This document shows positions 9,329 to 18,079 of a DNA stretch of 46,369 nucleotides, piece after piece. Origin of the DNA: Erythrobacteraceae bacterium (GTDB taxonomy: Bacteria > Pseudomonadota > Alphaproteobacteria > Sphingomonadales > Sphingomonadaceae); assembly GCA_027489065.1 (NCBI GenBank), contig JAIYAM010000022.1, positions 1-46,369 on the forward strand, in the 5' to 3' direction. Positions within the stretch are counted from its first letter, which is position 1, and each line of letters opens with the position of its first letter. The position numbers were made by a program, and so were the translations under genes. The notes under the pieces are model-generated. The model made no database searches, had not been told where the DNA came from, and saw nothing but the letters and a program-made list of their open reading frames with translations.

Positions 9329-9886
9329 TCACCCCGGGCTTGATCTGGGGCCGGGCTTGCTGGGCGCGCATGGCTCGACCTTGGCTTTTGCAGCCAAGGC
9401 CTTGATCTGACCAAGCTGGTGATGAAGCCGGGTCTGTGCCGCTTCCAGCGCGGCGAGGGTGTCGAGCATCTCGATCCGCGAGAGTTGCATCGGGGGATGG
9501 CGCGTCTCGATCTTTCCGTCGAATGATCGGTGGCGTATCGTCACCCCCTGTCGCGAGGCCTTGATCTGGCCGTGGGCGAGCGGCGCACGGGTGTCATGGA
9601 GCGCCTCCCACTCGGCAATCCGCTCTAGCGCAGCCTTGCCGTGTCCGCCGAACCTTTCGGGTGTGATGCACGCGGCGAGGGCCTTTAGCCGAGCCGACGC
9701 GAAAGGGTGGCGCGCATCGCGCCCAACCGACAATCCGGTCCCCTCCAGCGCACTCAGGCAATCGGCCACCGAATGTTCGGCTCGCGAAAAGACTTCGATG
9801 CAGCACCCTCGCCAGGCACAGACTGCGACCGACCATTCGTCGAGGCCGAAGAAGCTGATTTCGTTGACATCGAAGTGCGCCGACAT
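9329..9886 (-). CDS. Hypothetical protein with a repeat-encoded tail
   Basis: A 185-residue protein that I do not recognise. It is cytoplasmic-looking, with no signal peptide or membrane segment. The C-terminal third is helical and possibly coiled-coil (SRIEMLDTLAALEAAQTRLHHQ), and the N-terminal part contains six of its Cys, Trp and aromatic-rich positions. The start chosen is the ATG of MSAHFDVNE; eight upstream codons are possible. The last codons and the stop come from a REP-like palindrome (9332-9350), which suggests the 3' end was altered by that element. It converges with the acyl-CoA synthetase and diverges from the MFS gene. Confidence 0.6.
   Translation of the reverse strand: MSAHFDVNEISFFGLDEWSVAVCAWRGCCIEVFSRAEHSVADCLSALEGTGLSVGRDARHPFASARLKALAACITPERFGGHGKAALERIAEWEALHDTRAPLAHGQIKASRQGVTIRHRSFDGKIETRHPPMQLSRIEMLDTLAALEAAQTRLHHQLGQIKALAAKAKVEPCAPSKPGPRSSPG
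9332..9351. repeat. REP-like palindrome
   Basis: CCCCGG, seven bases, then CTGGGG forms a short palindrome at the 3' end of the 9329-9886 gene. A similar unit (CCCCGG, six bases, CCGGGG) lies at 33331-33348. Both resemble the dispersed GC-rich palindromes common between genes of sphingomonads, although only two are visible here. Confidence 0.45.
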
Positions 9887-10034
9887 GGAGAGCCTATAGA
9901 AGGCAATCACTTAATCCTTCGTCACCCGTTGCGCCGCGCTGCCGTGAGCCGCCGTTAATTACCTCATTTGACGTAAGCCACTGCCGCGGGATACACCCTT
10001 GCAGCGGGGCACTCCCGCGCCGGGGGGCACACAC

Positions 10035-11351
10035 ATGGCGGCTGGGGACGACGGGCGGGCGGCGATCGGCGCTGCGGCGATGCGCAAGACGCTCTGGCGG
10101 ATCATTCCGCTGATCCTGGTCGCCTACCTCTTCGCCTATATGGACCGGGTCAACGTCAGCTTCGCCGCGGCCGAGATGAACGCCGACCTCAAGTTCAGCG
10201 CGACCATCTACGGCCTCGGGAGCGGGCTGTTCTTCCTGGGGTATGCGCTGTTCGAGATCCCCTCGAACCTCCTGCTGGTGCGCTTCGGCGCGCCGCCGTG
10301 GATCGCGCGGATCATGGTCACCTGGGGGCTGCTCTCGGCGGGCATGATGTTCGTCGAGACGCCCATGCAGTTCTACGTTCTGCGCTTCCTGCTCGGGGTG
10401 GCGGAAGCGGGCTTCTTCCCCGGCGTGATCACCTATTTCGCGCTGTGGTTCCCGCCCTGTCACCGCAGCCGTGCGGTCAGCCGCTTCTACATAGCAGGCC
10501 CCCTCGCTTCGGTGGTGATGGGCGCGATGTCGGGCTGGCTCCTCTCGCTCGACGGCACCGCGGGGATGCACGGCTGGCAATGGCTGTTCCTCGCGCAGGG
10601 CCTGCCGACGGTGTTCGTCGGCCTAGCGGTGCTCGCCTTCCTGCCCGACAGCCCGGCGACAGTGGCGTGGCTCGACCCGGCGGAGAAGGAGTGGATCGCC
10701 GAGGAGCTGGCGCGCGAGCAACGCCTGATCGGCGGGTCGGCGAGCCACGACATGCTCGCCACGCTGCGCAATCCGCGCGTGCTGATGTTCGGTGCGATCG
10801 GTTTCACCTGCATAGGGGCCGGGATCACCTTCACGCTCTCGGCGCCGCTGGTGCTGGCGAAGGCGACCGGGCTGCCGATCGCCGAGATCGGCTACCTTAC
10901 GGCGGTCGGCGGGCTGATCGGCACCGCCGCCATGCTCGCCATCGGCAACCGCGCCGACCACAGCGGCGACCGGTTCTTCTATGCGAGCGCGTGCGCTGGC
11001 GTGACGGCGGCGGCGATGTTCGTCATCATGCTCGCACCATCCCCTGCCGTGGTGGTCGGGGCCTATCTCGTGCTCGCCACGGTCCTCTTCTCGATCTCGA
11101 TGCTGATCGCCTCGGCATGGACCGAGGCGCTGCCGCAGCGCGAGATCGCGGTGGGGGCGGCGGCGATCAACACGATCTCGCAGGTGGGCGCCTTCGTCGC
11201 GCCTTTCGCATGGGGCGTGGCGACCGATGCGAGCGGAAGCTACACGGCAGGACTAGCGGGCACCGGGCTGATGATGGCGGCGAGCGCTCTGCTGATCATG
11301 GTCATGCGCGGACAGGTGCGCGCGCAGGCACTGCGCGCCGCCGCGGTCTGA
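10035..11351 (+). CDS. MFS transporter, anion:cation symporter (phthalate permease-like) family
   Basis: A 438-residue inner-membrane protein with about 12 hydrophobic segments. The N-terminal half begins IIPLILVAYLFAYMDRVNVS, typical of the ACS/phthalate permease branch of the major facilitator superfamily, and contains FLLGVAEAGFFPGVITYF and the central cytoplasmic loop after residue 200. Such proteins import organic anions such as hexuronates, phthalate or nicotinate; the substrate here cannot be read from sequence and no catabolic partner adjoins it. The ATG at 10035 follows a GGGGGG ribosome-binding sequence; an upstream in-frame ATG at 9999 looks less likely. Confidence 0.9.
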   Translation: MAAGDDGRAAIGAAAMRKTLWRIIPLILVAYLFAYMDRVNVSFAAAEMNADLKFSATIYGLGSGLFFLGYALFEIPSNLLLVRFGAPPWIARIMVTWGLLSAGMMFVETPMQFYVLRFLLGVAEAGFFPGVITYFALWFPPCHRSRAVSRFYIAGPLASVVMGAMSGWLLSLDGTAGMHGWQWLFLAQGLPTVFVGLAVLAFLPDSPATVAWLDPAEKEWIAEELAREQRLIGGSASHDMLATLRNPRVLMFGAIGFTCIGAGITFTLSAPLVLAKATGLPIAEIGYLTAVGGLIGTAAMLAIGNRADHSGDRFFYASACAGVTAAAMFVIMLAPSPAVVVGAYLVLATVLFSISMLIASAWTEALPQREIAVGAAAINTISQVGAFVAPFAWGVATDASGSYTAGLAGTGLMMAASALLIMVMRGQVRAQALRAAAV

Positions 11352-11357
11352 GCGCCT

Positions 11358-11948
11358 TCAATAAGGCGGCTCGGCCCGCTCGCGCTGCGCCCTGGCCGCT
11401 GCCGTCCACCACGCCAGATCATCGGCGAAGCGCGGGAACTGCCTTTCGAGCGCCTTGCCCGCGTCGCCCACCGGCGTGCCGCCTTCGTCCAGCGCGTCCT
11501 TGATCGGCCCGACCGCGATGGTGCTCGAGATCACCACCATGCCCATCTCGCCGAGGATGTCGCGCCACGCCAGCGCCGAGCGCACCCCGCCGAGCCGCCC
11601 GGCGGAGTAGCTGGCGATGGCCGCGGGGCGCCAGAACCACTCCTCGAGGAAATGGTCGGTGAGGTTCTTGAGGCCGGGCTGCACGCTCCAGTTGTATTCG
11701 CCGACAACGAACAGGAAGGCATCGGCTCCGCGGATCTTTACTGCGAGCGTTTCGAGCGCCTCCGGGGCCTCTCCCTTGGGGTATTCCTTGTACATGCGGT
11801 CGAGCATCGGGAGATCGAGCGTCTTTGCGTCGATCAGCTCCACCTCCGCCCCGCGTTCGGCGAGCTGGCGCACGCAGTAGTCGGCAAGGCGGATGCCCTG
11901 CCGGTCGCGGCGGTAGGATCCGTAGAACACGAGGATGCGGTCGGCCAT
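11358..11948 (-). CDS. NAD(P)H-dependent FMN reductase family protein
   Basis: A 196-residue flavodoxin-like protein. The N-terminal ILVFYGSYRRDRQGIRLADY is the phosphate-binding loop, and GEYNWSVQPGLKNLTDHF followed by YSAGRLGGVRSA forms the flavin pocket of the NADPH-dependent FMN/quinone reductase family. The likely role is reduction of flavin, quinone or azo compounds in the cytoplasm. It converges with the MFS gene (six-base gap between stops) and diverges from the HTH/DUF4019 gene, so it is probably transcribed alone. The family is certain; the physiological substrate is not. Confidence 0.9.
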   Translation of the reverse strand: MADRILVFYGSYRRDRQGIRLADYCVRQLAERGAEVELIDAKTLDLPMLDRMYKEYPKGEAPEALETLAVKIRGADAFLFVVGEYNWSVQPGLKNLTDHFLEEWFWRPAAIASYSAGRLGGVRSALAWRDILGEMGMVVISSTIAVGPIKDALDEGGTPVGDAGKALERQFPRFADDLAWWTAAARAQRERAEPPY

Positions 11949-12085
11949 CGGCAGTCTCCTTTGGGCGGATACGCTAGCGCGGAGATGCCGCCATGGCTTG
12001 TTCCTTTCCGGTAAGCCGTGCCCTTGATGCGGTTACGAAAAATTCGGGGTGGCCGCTTGGGGGCGCGAACCCTAGACCCCTTGGC

Positions 12086-12874
12086 ATGACGACCGGGCTC
12101 GATGTGCTGACCGAAAAGGAGAAGCAGGCGCTGCGGCTGATCCTGCGCGGCCATGACGCCAAGTCCTCCGCGCGCGAGCTTGGCCTGTCGGTGCACACCG
12201 TGAACGAGCGGCTGCGCGAGGCGCGGCGCAAGCTTGGCGTGACCAGCAGCCGCGAGGCGGCACGGCGGCTGCTGGCGGAGGAGGGGGAAGAGACCCCCGG
12301 AACGCCCCCCGAATTTCATGCGCACAAGGCTTTGGGGGATGCGCCAGGGGCGGCTTCGGCAGCAGAGATGACGGCATCCGCCACCCGGCGGTGGGCGTGG
12401 TTCGGCCTCAAGCCCGGCCTCGCCCTCCCCATGATCGGAGTGCTTGCCATGTCGTTGATCCTTGCCGCCCTGTTCCTCCCGGCCTCGCCCTTGCCGGTGC
12501 TCGCGCCCTCCCCCGCAGTGATGACGGCCGCCGCAGCCGAGAGCGAAGCCGCCGGTGCCGCGCGCGCCGCGGAGGATTTCCTGAAGCTGATCGACGAGAG
12601 CCGCTGGGCTGACAGCTATGCCGCCACCGGTGCGCAGTTCCGCAAGCTCAACACGCTGGAACGCTGGAGCGAGGTATCCGCCAAGGTGCGCCCGCCGCTC
12701 GGCAAGGTGCTGACCCGCGATCTGGTCAGCAACGAATTCGTCCCCGCCCCGCCGAAGGGCTACCGCCTCGTCAAGTTCCGCTCGGCCTATGCCAACGGCA
12801 CCGAGCAGACCGAAAGCCTGTCGCTGGCGTGGGAGGATGGCGCGTGGAAGGTCGCGGGGATCGTCTTCGACTGA
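12086..12874 (+). CDS. Membrane-anchored LuxR-type HTH protein with DUF4019 domain
   Basis: A 262-residue protein with three parts. Residues 5-62 form a LuxR/sigma-4-like helix-turn-helix (LTEKEKQALRLILRGHDAKS followed by SARELGLSVHTVNERL). Residues 111-132 form one transmembrane helix. Residues 155-262 form a periplasmic DUF4019 domain (AAEDFLKLIDESRWADSY...SLAWEDGAWKVAGI). The layout suggests a one-component regulator that senses something in the periplasm and acts on DNA while bound to the membrane, in the manner of ToxR or CadC. The ATG at 12086 fits the HTH start; a longer frame from 11993 lacks support. Target and signal are unknown. Confidence 0.85.
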   Translation: MTTGLDVLTEKEKQALRLILRGHDAKSSARELGLSVHTVNERLREARRKLGVTSSREAARRLLAEEGEETPGTPPEFHAHKALGDAPGAASAAEMTASATRRWAWFGLKPGLALPMIGVLAMSLILAALFLPASPLPVLAPSPAVMTAAAAESEAAGAARAAEDFLKLIDESRWADSYAATGAQFRKLNTLERWSEVSAKVRPPLGKVLTRDLVSNEFVPAPPKGYRLVKFRSAYANGTEQTESLSLAWEDGAWKVAGIVFD

Positions 12875-12948
12875 GGAGGGACCGGGCCGCCCGGCGGGCC
12901 GCCGCTCGCGCGACGCCGCCTTGCAGCGGGGCTGCGCGGCTGCCCGCC
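12875..12948. terminator. Convergent gap with GC-rich hairpins
   Basis: Between the convergent HTH/DUF4019 and phaB stops lie GC-rich stems (GGGCCGCCCGGCGGGCC near 12885 and GCAGC...GCTGC near 12925). They could end transcription from both sides but lack T tracts, so the assignment is tentative. Confidence 0.35.
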
Positions 12949-13671
12949 TCAATACATATGCTGGCCGCCGTTGATGCTCATGGTGGAGCCGGTCATGAAG
13001 CCGCCGTTCTCGGAGGTGAGGAAGGCCACCCCGCGGGCGATTTCCTCGGCCATGCCGAGCCTTCCCACCGGGATCTTGGCGACGATCTTCTCGAGCACCG
13101 CGGGCGGCACGGCGGCGACCATGTCGGTGTCGATATAGCCCGGCGCGATGGCGTTGACCGTCACCCCGAACTTCGCGCCTTCCTGCGCCAAGGCCTTGGT
13201 AAAGCCGTGAATTCCACTCTTCGCCGCGGCGTAGTTGACCTGCCCGTATTGCCCCGCCTGCCCGTTGATCGAGCCGATGTTGACGATCCGCCCCCACCCG
13301 CGCTCGCGCATGCCGGGGAAGGTCGCCTTGGCCATGTTGAAGCACCCGCCGAGGTTGATGCGCATGACATCGTTCCAGTCCTCGAAGCTCATCTTGTGCA
13401 AGGTCCCGTCGCGGGTGATGCCGGCGTTGTTGACGACGATGTCGACCGGGCCGTGATCCGCTGCGACCCGGGCGCAGCCTTCGAGGGTCGCCTCGTGATC
13501 GCCGACGTCCCACCTGTAGGCAGGGATGCCCGTTGCCGCCGTGAAGATGCGGGCCTTTTCCTCATTCCCGGCGTAATTGGCGATGACCGTGTGGCCCTGG
13601 CGCTGCAAGCGCTTGCAGATCGCCTCCCCGATTCCGCGCGTCCCTCCGGTGACGATGGCAACCCGGCCCAT
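12949..13671 (-). CDS. phaB: Acetoacetyl-CoA reductase (NADPH), PHB synthesis
   Basis: PhaB reduces acetoacetyl-CoA to (R)-3-hydroxybutyryl-CoA, the monomer for polyhydroxybutyrate. The 240-residue short-chain dehydrogenase has the Rossmann motif VTGGTRGIG (7-15), NNAGITRDGT, the catalytic Ser in GSINGQAGQ and YAAAKSG (Tyr and Lys), and the typical end TSENGGFMTGSTMSINGG. The spacing and the NYAGNEEKA stretch match PhaB rather than the related FabG. The start is the ATG of MGRVAIVTGG; nine codons upstream are possible but outside the family. It is transcribed alone; five 11-bp repeats lie about 93-143 bases upstream. Confidence 0.92.
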   Translation of the reverse strand: MGRVAIVTGGTRGIGEAICKRLQRQGHTVIANYAGNEEKARIFTAATGIPAYRWDVGDHEATLEGCARVAADHGPVDIVVNNAGITRDGTLHKMSFEDWNDVMRINLGGCFNMAKATFPGMRERGWGRIVNIGSINGQAGQYGQVNYAAAKSGIHGFTKALAQEGAKFGVTVNAIAPGYIDTDMVAAVPPAVLEKIVAKIPVGRLGMAEEIARGVAFLTSENGGFMTGSTMSINGGQHMY

Positions 13672-13763
13672 GGCAATTCTCCCCTTTGTCCGCGACATGC
13701 GTTTGGCCCAACCTAGCCATGACGTAGGGGAAGGGGAAGCTGCGAATAGCTATGCCGCAAAGG

Positions 13764-13814
13764 GGGGTCTGGAGGGGGTCTGGCAGGGGTCTAACCGGGG
13801 TCTGGGCGGGGTCA
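13764..13814. repeat. Five direct repeats GGGGTCT with exact 11-bp period
   Basis: GGGGTCT begins at 13764, 13775, 13786 and 13797, and GGGGTCA at 13808. Each is a heptamer plus four variable bases. The period of about one helical turn and the heptamer-plus-four layout match sites for OmpR/PhoB-type response regulators, although the sequence is not a Pho box. The array is upstream of phaB on the opposite strand (AGACCCC when read toward phaB) and downstream of the exported-protein gene. Confidence 0.9.
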
Positions 13815-13912
13815 AGACGCGCGCAAATACGGGCTGGACCATCCCTGCAGCGACATCGGTTTTTCGAGAGAGAATGCCTACACGCCCAAGCAGGCGGCAG
13901 CGCGTGCGCGGA

Positions 13913-14686
13913 TCAGAACTTGATCTGCGTGCCCACGTAGACGGCCTGGCTGTCCTGCACCGAGTTGGTCAGCGGATCGATCCGCTCACGCTCTTGCGAG
14001 TAACGCACCCCGGCGGTCACGTTCAGGTTCTTCGAGAGGCGGAAGCTGCCGCCGACGCCCACGGTCTGCGCGGCGGTGGAATCGAGCGTATTGGGCGAAC
14101 GGCCCACGATCTCGCGATCCTCGAGCTCGATCCGCGGCTGCAGGCGCGAGGGCTTGTCGGCGTCCTTGGGCTTCGAAGGTTCGAACTGCGCGAGGTCGGG
14201 CATCGCGAGGTTGCGGACATTGGCCGACAGATCGACCGTCCGCGCGAAGCTCTGATAGCCGCGCGCCGCTCCGAGCTGGAACTTGCTCACGTCGAGCGCG
14301 GCGAGGCCGGGCGCGCGACCGGGCGCGGTTTCGGGAAGCTTGCGGACCGAGACGATGCGCGCCGCATCGTCGTCGACACGCACCGCGACCGTCACCGTGC
14401 GCATGCCGGAGATCGGCGGCGCACTGGCGGGGGTGAAGCGGATGCCGCGGGCCCGCGCCTTGTCGGCAACGCGCGCGGCAAGAGCGGGATCGACCGAGGC
14501 GGGGGTGAACATGCCGATGCCGAGCGCATCGCGGCCCATGCCCTTCAGGGCACTGGCGTTCAGGGGCATGCCGTTGTGGACCAGCGCGAGACCCGCGCTC
14601 GGCACGGCCAGCGCCAGCGCCCCGCACAGGGCGAGCAGCGGCAGCGGATAGTGCCCCTTTGCCAACCTGTTGCGCCGCACCGTCAT
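13913..14686 (-). CDS. Exported protein with outer-membrane-like C-terminus
   Basis: A 257-residue protein that I do not recognise. Basic residues followed by PLPLLALCGALALAVPSAGLA form a signal peptide or anchor. The middle (about 40-190) is a mixed soluble region with no known domain. The last 50 residues look like beta strands of an outer-membrane protein: VGVGGSFRLSKNLNVTAGVR, then a turn, then AVYVGTQIKF ending in Phe, the usual terminal residue recognised by the BAM machinery. It is too short for a full barrel, so it might oligomerise or be a remnant. The ATG at 14684-14686 gives the signal peptide; 40 upstream codons do not. Confidence 0.75.
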   Translation of the reverse strand: MTVRRNRLAKGHYPLPLLALCGALALAVPSAGLALVHNGMPLNASALKGMGRDALGIGMFTPASVDPALAARVADKARARGIRFTPASAPPISGMRTVTVAVRVDDDAARIVSVRKLPETAPGRAPGLAALDVSKFQLGAARGYQSFARTVDLSANVRNLAMPDLAQFEPSKPKDADKPSRLQPRIELEDREIVGRSPNTLDSTAAQTVGVGGSFRLSKNLNVTAGVRYSQERERIDPLTNSVQDSQAVYVGTQIKF

Positions 14687-15031
14687 GACCGAACCTGTCG
14701 CCTTCTTCCAATACCCGGCCAATGCCTGACCATAATTTGCCTGAACGCCGCATGAGTCGCGGGCTTGGCTACGATCAATCAATAGGCGGGCCTTGCCCCG
14801 TTGCAATGGCCTGAGAGACGGACTGACAGATTAGCCAGCCACCTGTGGCACCATGCACACATAAATACATCGAATGATTTGAATTCAGCCTGCGTAAAGC
14901 CCGCAGGGCGCTGAGGTCGCGCCAGCCCCGGTGCCGCCCGGTGACAGGAGCCTTTTCAAGCTTGGTGCTTGCCGCCGGGGGGCTTGCCACTATAGAGCGG
15001 GGCCGAGACAGATAACGAGGATGATCCGGCT
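14687..15031. other. Divergent intergenic region with promoter-like AT-rich islands
   Basis: These 345 bases between the divergent exported-protein gene and the DUF3576 gene contain no convincing gene. An AT-rich island at 14858-14888 (ATAAATACAT ... GATTTGAATT) may hold the promoter of the exported protein. A small stem, GCCTGCG/CGCAGGGC, lies near 14890. A promoter candidate for the plus side is listed separately. An 87-codon minus frame here has no coding character. Confidence 0.5.
14969..14996 (+). promoter_or_regulatory. Candidate promoter of the DUF3576-leuS-lptE-holA operon
   Basis: TTGCCG (14969-14974) and TATAGA (14991-14996) are separated by 16 bases and would start transcription about 30 bases before the GTG at 15032. 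Sequence-only call. Confidence 0.4.
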
Positions 15032-15514
15032 GTGACACGCGCCACCTTCGCCCCCTTCCGCCCGGCCCGCTTGCGCAACAGCATGGGCGGCGCTTTCGGC
15101 ACCGCGCTGCTCGGCGGGGCGCTGGTCGCTCTTTCGGCTTGCGGCGGCCGTGAAAACCCCAAGACCGACCTTCAGGCCGCGCAGATCAACACCATCGGCG
15201 TGAATTCCTACCTGTGGCGCGCCTCGCTCGAGACGGTGGCATTCGCCCCGCTGCTTCAGGTCGACAGCACCGGCGGCGTGATCGTCACCGACTGGTACGC
15301 CAACCCCTCGAACCCGACCGAGCGGGTCAAGCTGACCATCTCGATTCTCGATCAGGACCTGCGCGCCGATGCGCTGCGGGTCGCGGCGAGCCGCCAGGTC
15401 AACACCAACGGCAACTGGGTCGAAGCCCCGGTGCAGGCGGCGACGGTGCAGAAGCTCGAGGACATCATCCTCACCAAGGCCCGCGACCTGCGCCGCCAGG
15501 CTCTGGCTTCCTGA
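15032..15514 (+). CDS. DUF3576 domain lipoprotein
   Basis: A 160-residue protein with an N-terminal signal whose lipobox is LSAC (ALVALSACGG, about residues 32-41), followed by a DUF3576 domain (INTIGVNSYLWRASLETVAF ... WYANPSNPTERVKLTI). This family is found next to leuS in many alphaproteobacteria and its function is not established; envelope location and conservation beside lptE suggest an outer-membrane role. It starts with GTG at 15032, and an ATG at residue 18 would still keep the lipobox. It is followed by leuS after 45 bases, probably in one operon. Confidence 0.9.
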   Translation: MTRATFAPFRPARLRNSMGGAFGTALLGGALVALSACGGRENPKTDLQAAQINTIGVNSYLWRASLETVAFAPLLQVDSTGGVIVTDWYANPSNPTERVKLTISILDQDLRADALRVAASRQVNTNGNWVEAPVQAATVQKLEDIILTKARDLRRQALAS

Positions 15515-15559
15515 ACGCCTCTGGCGTCCTGAGTTCACGCTTCCCACTGAAAGCCGTTC

Positions 15560-18079
15560 ATGACTGATACGCGTTTCGACCCTGCCGTCGCCGATGAACG
15601 CTGGCAGCGCGCCTGGACGGACGCGGGGACGTTCACCGCCGACAGCGACAGCCCCAAGCCCAAGAGCTACATCCTCGAGATGTTCCCCTATCCTTCGGGG
15701 CGCATCCACATGGGCCATGTGCGCAACTACACGATGGGCGATGTGCTGGCGCGCTACCAGAAGATGCGCGGGTTCGAGGTGCTGCACCCGATGGGCTGGG
15801 ACGCCTTCGGGATGCCGGCGGAAAACGCCGCGATGGAGAAGGGCGTCCACCCCGGCGGCTGGACCCGCCAAAACATCGCGCAGATGAAGGCGCAATTGCA
15901 GCGCATCGGCTTCGCGCTCGACTGGACCCGCGAATTCGCCACCTGCGATCCCGAATATTACGGCCACGAACAGGCGCTGTTCGCCGACCTCTATGAGGCA
16001 GGCCTCGTCTACCGCAAGGAATCGACCGTCAACTGGGACCCGGTCGACATGACCGTGCTCGCCAACGAGCAGGTGATCGACGGCAAGGGCTGGCGGTCCG
16101 GCGCCGAGGTCGAGAAGCGCAAATTGAACCAGTGGTTCCTCAAGATCACCGACTTCGCGGACGATCTGCTGGAGGGGCTCGGTAAGCTCGAGGACTGGCC
16201 CGAGAAGGTCCGGCTGATGCAGGAGAACTGGATCGGCAAGTCGCAGGGGCTGGAGTTCTCGTTCGATCTCTCCGACGGCGGCAAGCTGCCCGTCTACACC
16301 ACGCGCCCCGACACGATCTTCGGCGCGAGCTTCTGCGCCATCGCGGCCGATCACCCGATCGCCCAAGGGCTGGCGAACGATCCCGAGGTCGCCGCCTTCA
16401 TCGAAGCGTGCAAGCGCGGCGGGACCAAGGCGGCGGAAGTCGAGACGGCGGAGAAGCTGGGCTACCGCACCGCGATCACCGCGCGCCATCCCTTCACCGG
16501 CGAGCCGCTCCCGCTCTTCATCGCCAACTTCGTGCTGATGGAATACGGCACCGGCGCGGTGATGGGCGTGCCGGGGCATGACCAGCGCGACTTCGAATTC
16601 GCGACCAAGTACGAGCTGCCGATCCTGCGCGTCGTCGCCACCGATCCCGCGCGCGCGGGCGACCCCTTCAAGGGTGAGGCCGAGGCGGGCGACGGGGTGA
16701 TCGTCAACTCCGATTTCCTCAATGGCATGAGCGTCGAGGCGGCCAAGCAGGAAGTCATCACCCGCGCAGAAAGCGGCGGCTGGGGCGAGGGCCGCACCGT
16801 CTGGCGTCTGCGCGACTGGGGCGTTTCGCGCCAGCGCTATTGGGGCACGCCGATCCCCTTCATCCATTGCGAGACTTGCGGCGTGGTGCCTGTCCCCAAG
16901 GACCAGCTTCCGGTCACCCTGCCCGAGGATGTCAGCTTCGACATCCCCGGCAATCCCTTGGAGCGCCATCCGACCTGGAAGCATGTCGACTGCCCCAAGT
17001 GCGGCGCAGCGGCGCGGCGCGAGACCGATACGCTCGACACCTTCGTGGACAGCTCGTGGTACTTCCTGCGTTTCGCCAGCCAGCCCGCCGACCGGCCCTT
17101 CGACCCGGAGGAAGTCGCCAAGTGGATGCCGGTGCAGCACTATATCGGCGGCATCGAGCACGCGATTCTGCACCTGCTCTACGCGCGGTTCTGGACGCGG
17201 GCGCTCGCGCAGATCGGCAAGATCACCGTGCAGGAGCCCTTCGCGGCGCTGTTCACGCAAGGCATGGTGACGCACGAGACCTACAGCCGCACCGATCCGG
17301 CGCGCGGGGTGCCGGTGTTCTTCTCGCCCGAGGAGGTGAACCGCACCTCCGAGGGCGCAAGCCTGCTCGCCGACAAGGCACCCGTCGAGGTCGGCCGCGT
17401 CATCAAGATGTCGAAGTCGAAGAAGAACGTCGTCGACCCCGATGCGATCATCGCCCGCCACGGCGCGGATGCGGTGCGCTGGTTCATGCTCTCCGATTCG
17501 CCGCCCGAGCGCGACCTGCCGTGGTCCGACGCCGGGATCGAGGGCTGCGCCCGTTTCGTGCAGCGTCTGTGGCGGCTGTTCTCGGCCTATGACGCCGCGG
17601 CGCAGGGCGAGGACAAGGCTCTGGATCGCAAGACCCACCAGACCATTGCGGCGGTGGCTTCCGACATCGAGGCGCTGGGCTTCAACAAGGCCGTGGCGCG
17701 CATCTACGAGCTGACCGGCATGGTCGAGAAGGCCGCGCCCTCGGCGAGCCGCTCCGCCGCGATCCGCGCGCTCGTCCACCTCGCCGCGCCCATGATGCCG
17801 CACCTCGCCGAAGAGGCTTGGGCAAAGATGGGGGAGGGCCTGATCGCCGACGCCGCTTGGCCTGCCGTCGATCCCGCCCTGCTCGTCGATGACGAGGTGA
17901 CCATCGCGATCCAGCACATGGGCAAGCTGCGCGACACCGTCACCGCGCCCAAGGGGGCCTCCAAGGACACGCTCGAAGCGCTGGCGATGGCATCGGCCAA
18001 CCTGCAACGCTCGATTGATGGTGCCGCGATCCGCAAGGTGATTGTCGTGCCCGACCGATTGGTGAATATCGTCACCTGA
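15560..18079 (+). CDS. leuS: Leucyl-tRNA synthetase
   Basis: A class I aminoacyl-tRNA synthetase that charges tRNA-Leu. Its 839 residues contain the HIGH-type motif HMGH (50-53, in [15 protein letters not shown]), the editing domain ([12 protein letters not shown], about 248-259; [18 protein letters not shown]), a zinc-like segment CETCGVVP...CPKCGA, the KMSKS motif (616-620) and a C-terminal anticodon-binding part. All parts are present at normal length. The TGA overlaps the lptE ATG (TGATG), coupling translation of the two. Confidence 0.98.
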   Translation: MTDTRFDPAVADERWQRAWTDAGTFTADSDSPKPKSYILEMFPYPSGRIHMGHVRNYTMGDVLARYQKMRGFEVLHPMGWDAFGMPAENAAMEKGVHPGGWTRQNIAQMKAQLQRIGFALDWTREFATCDPEYYGHEQALFADLYEAGLVYRKESTVNWDPVDMTVLANEQVIDGKGWRSGAEVEKRKLNQWFLKITDFADDLLEGLGKLEDWPEKVRLMQENWIGKSQGLEFSFDLSDGGKLPVYTTRPDTIFGASFCAIAADHPIAQGLANDPEVAAFIEACKRGGTKAAEVETAEKLGYRTAITARHPFTGEPLPLFIANFVLMEYGTGAVMGVPGHDQRDFEFATKYELPILRVVATDPARAGDPFKGEAEAGDGVIVNSDFLNGMSVEAAKQEVITRAESGGWGEGRTVWRLRDWGVSRQRYWGTPIPFIHCETCGVVPVPKDQLPVTLPEDVSFDIPGNPLERHPTWKHVDCPKCGAAARRETDTLDTFVDSSWYFLRFASQPADRPFDPEEVAKWMPVQHYIGGIEHAILHLLYARFWTRALAQIGKITVQEPFAALFTQGMVTHETYSRTDPARGVPVFFSPEEVNRTSEGASLLADKAPVEVGRVIKMSKSKKNVVDPDAIIARHGADAVRWFMLSDSPPERDLPWSDAGIEGCARFVQRLWRLFSAYDAAAQGEDKALDRKTHQTIAAVASDIEALGFNKAVARIYELTGMVEKAAPSASRSAAIRALVHLAAPMMPHLAEEAWAKMGEGLIADAAWPAVDPALLVDDEVTIAIQHMGKLRDTVTAPKGASKDTLEALAMASANLQRSIDGAAIRKVIVVPDRLVNIVT

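Noticed and set aside
9894..10580. 228-codon minus frame opposite the MFS gene
   Set aside because: Very rich in Glu, Arg and His, typical of an antisense shadow.
13764..13814. CRISPR array or replication iterons
   Set aside because: The unit (7 plus 4 bases) is far too short for CRISPR, and no replication gene is close.
14775..15038. 87-codon minus frame in the divergent gap
   Set aside because: It would cover the promoter region of the DUF3576 operon and has no coding character.
14990..18007. 1005-codon open frame on the minus strand opposite leuS
   Set aside because: It mirrors a perfect leuS, is rich in Arg, Gly, His and Asp as expected for antisense of GC-rich codons, and has no family similarity. 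The same holds for long frames opposite ggt, the acyl-CoA synthetase and the M13 peptidase.
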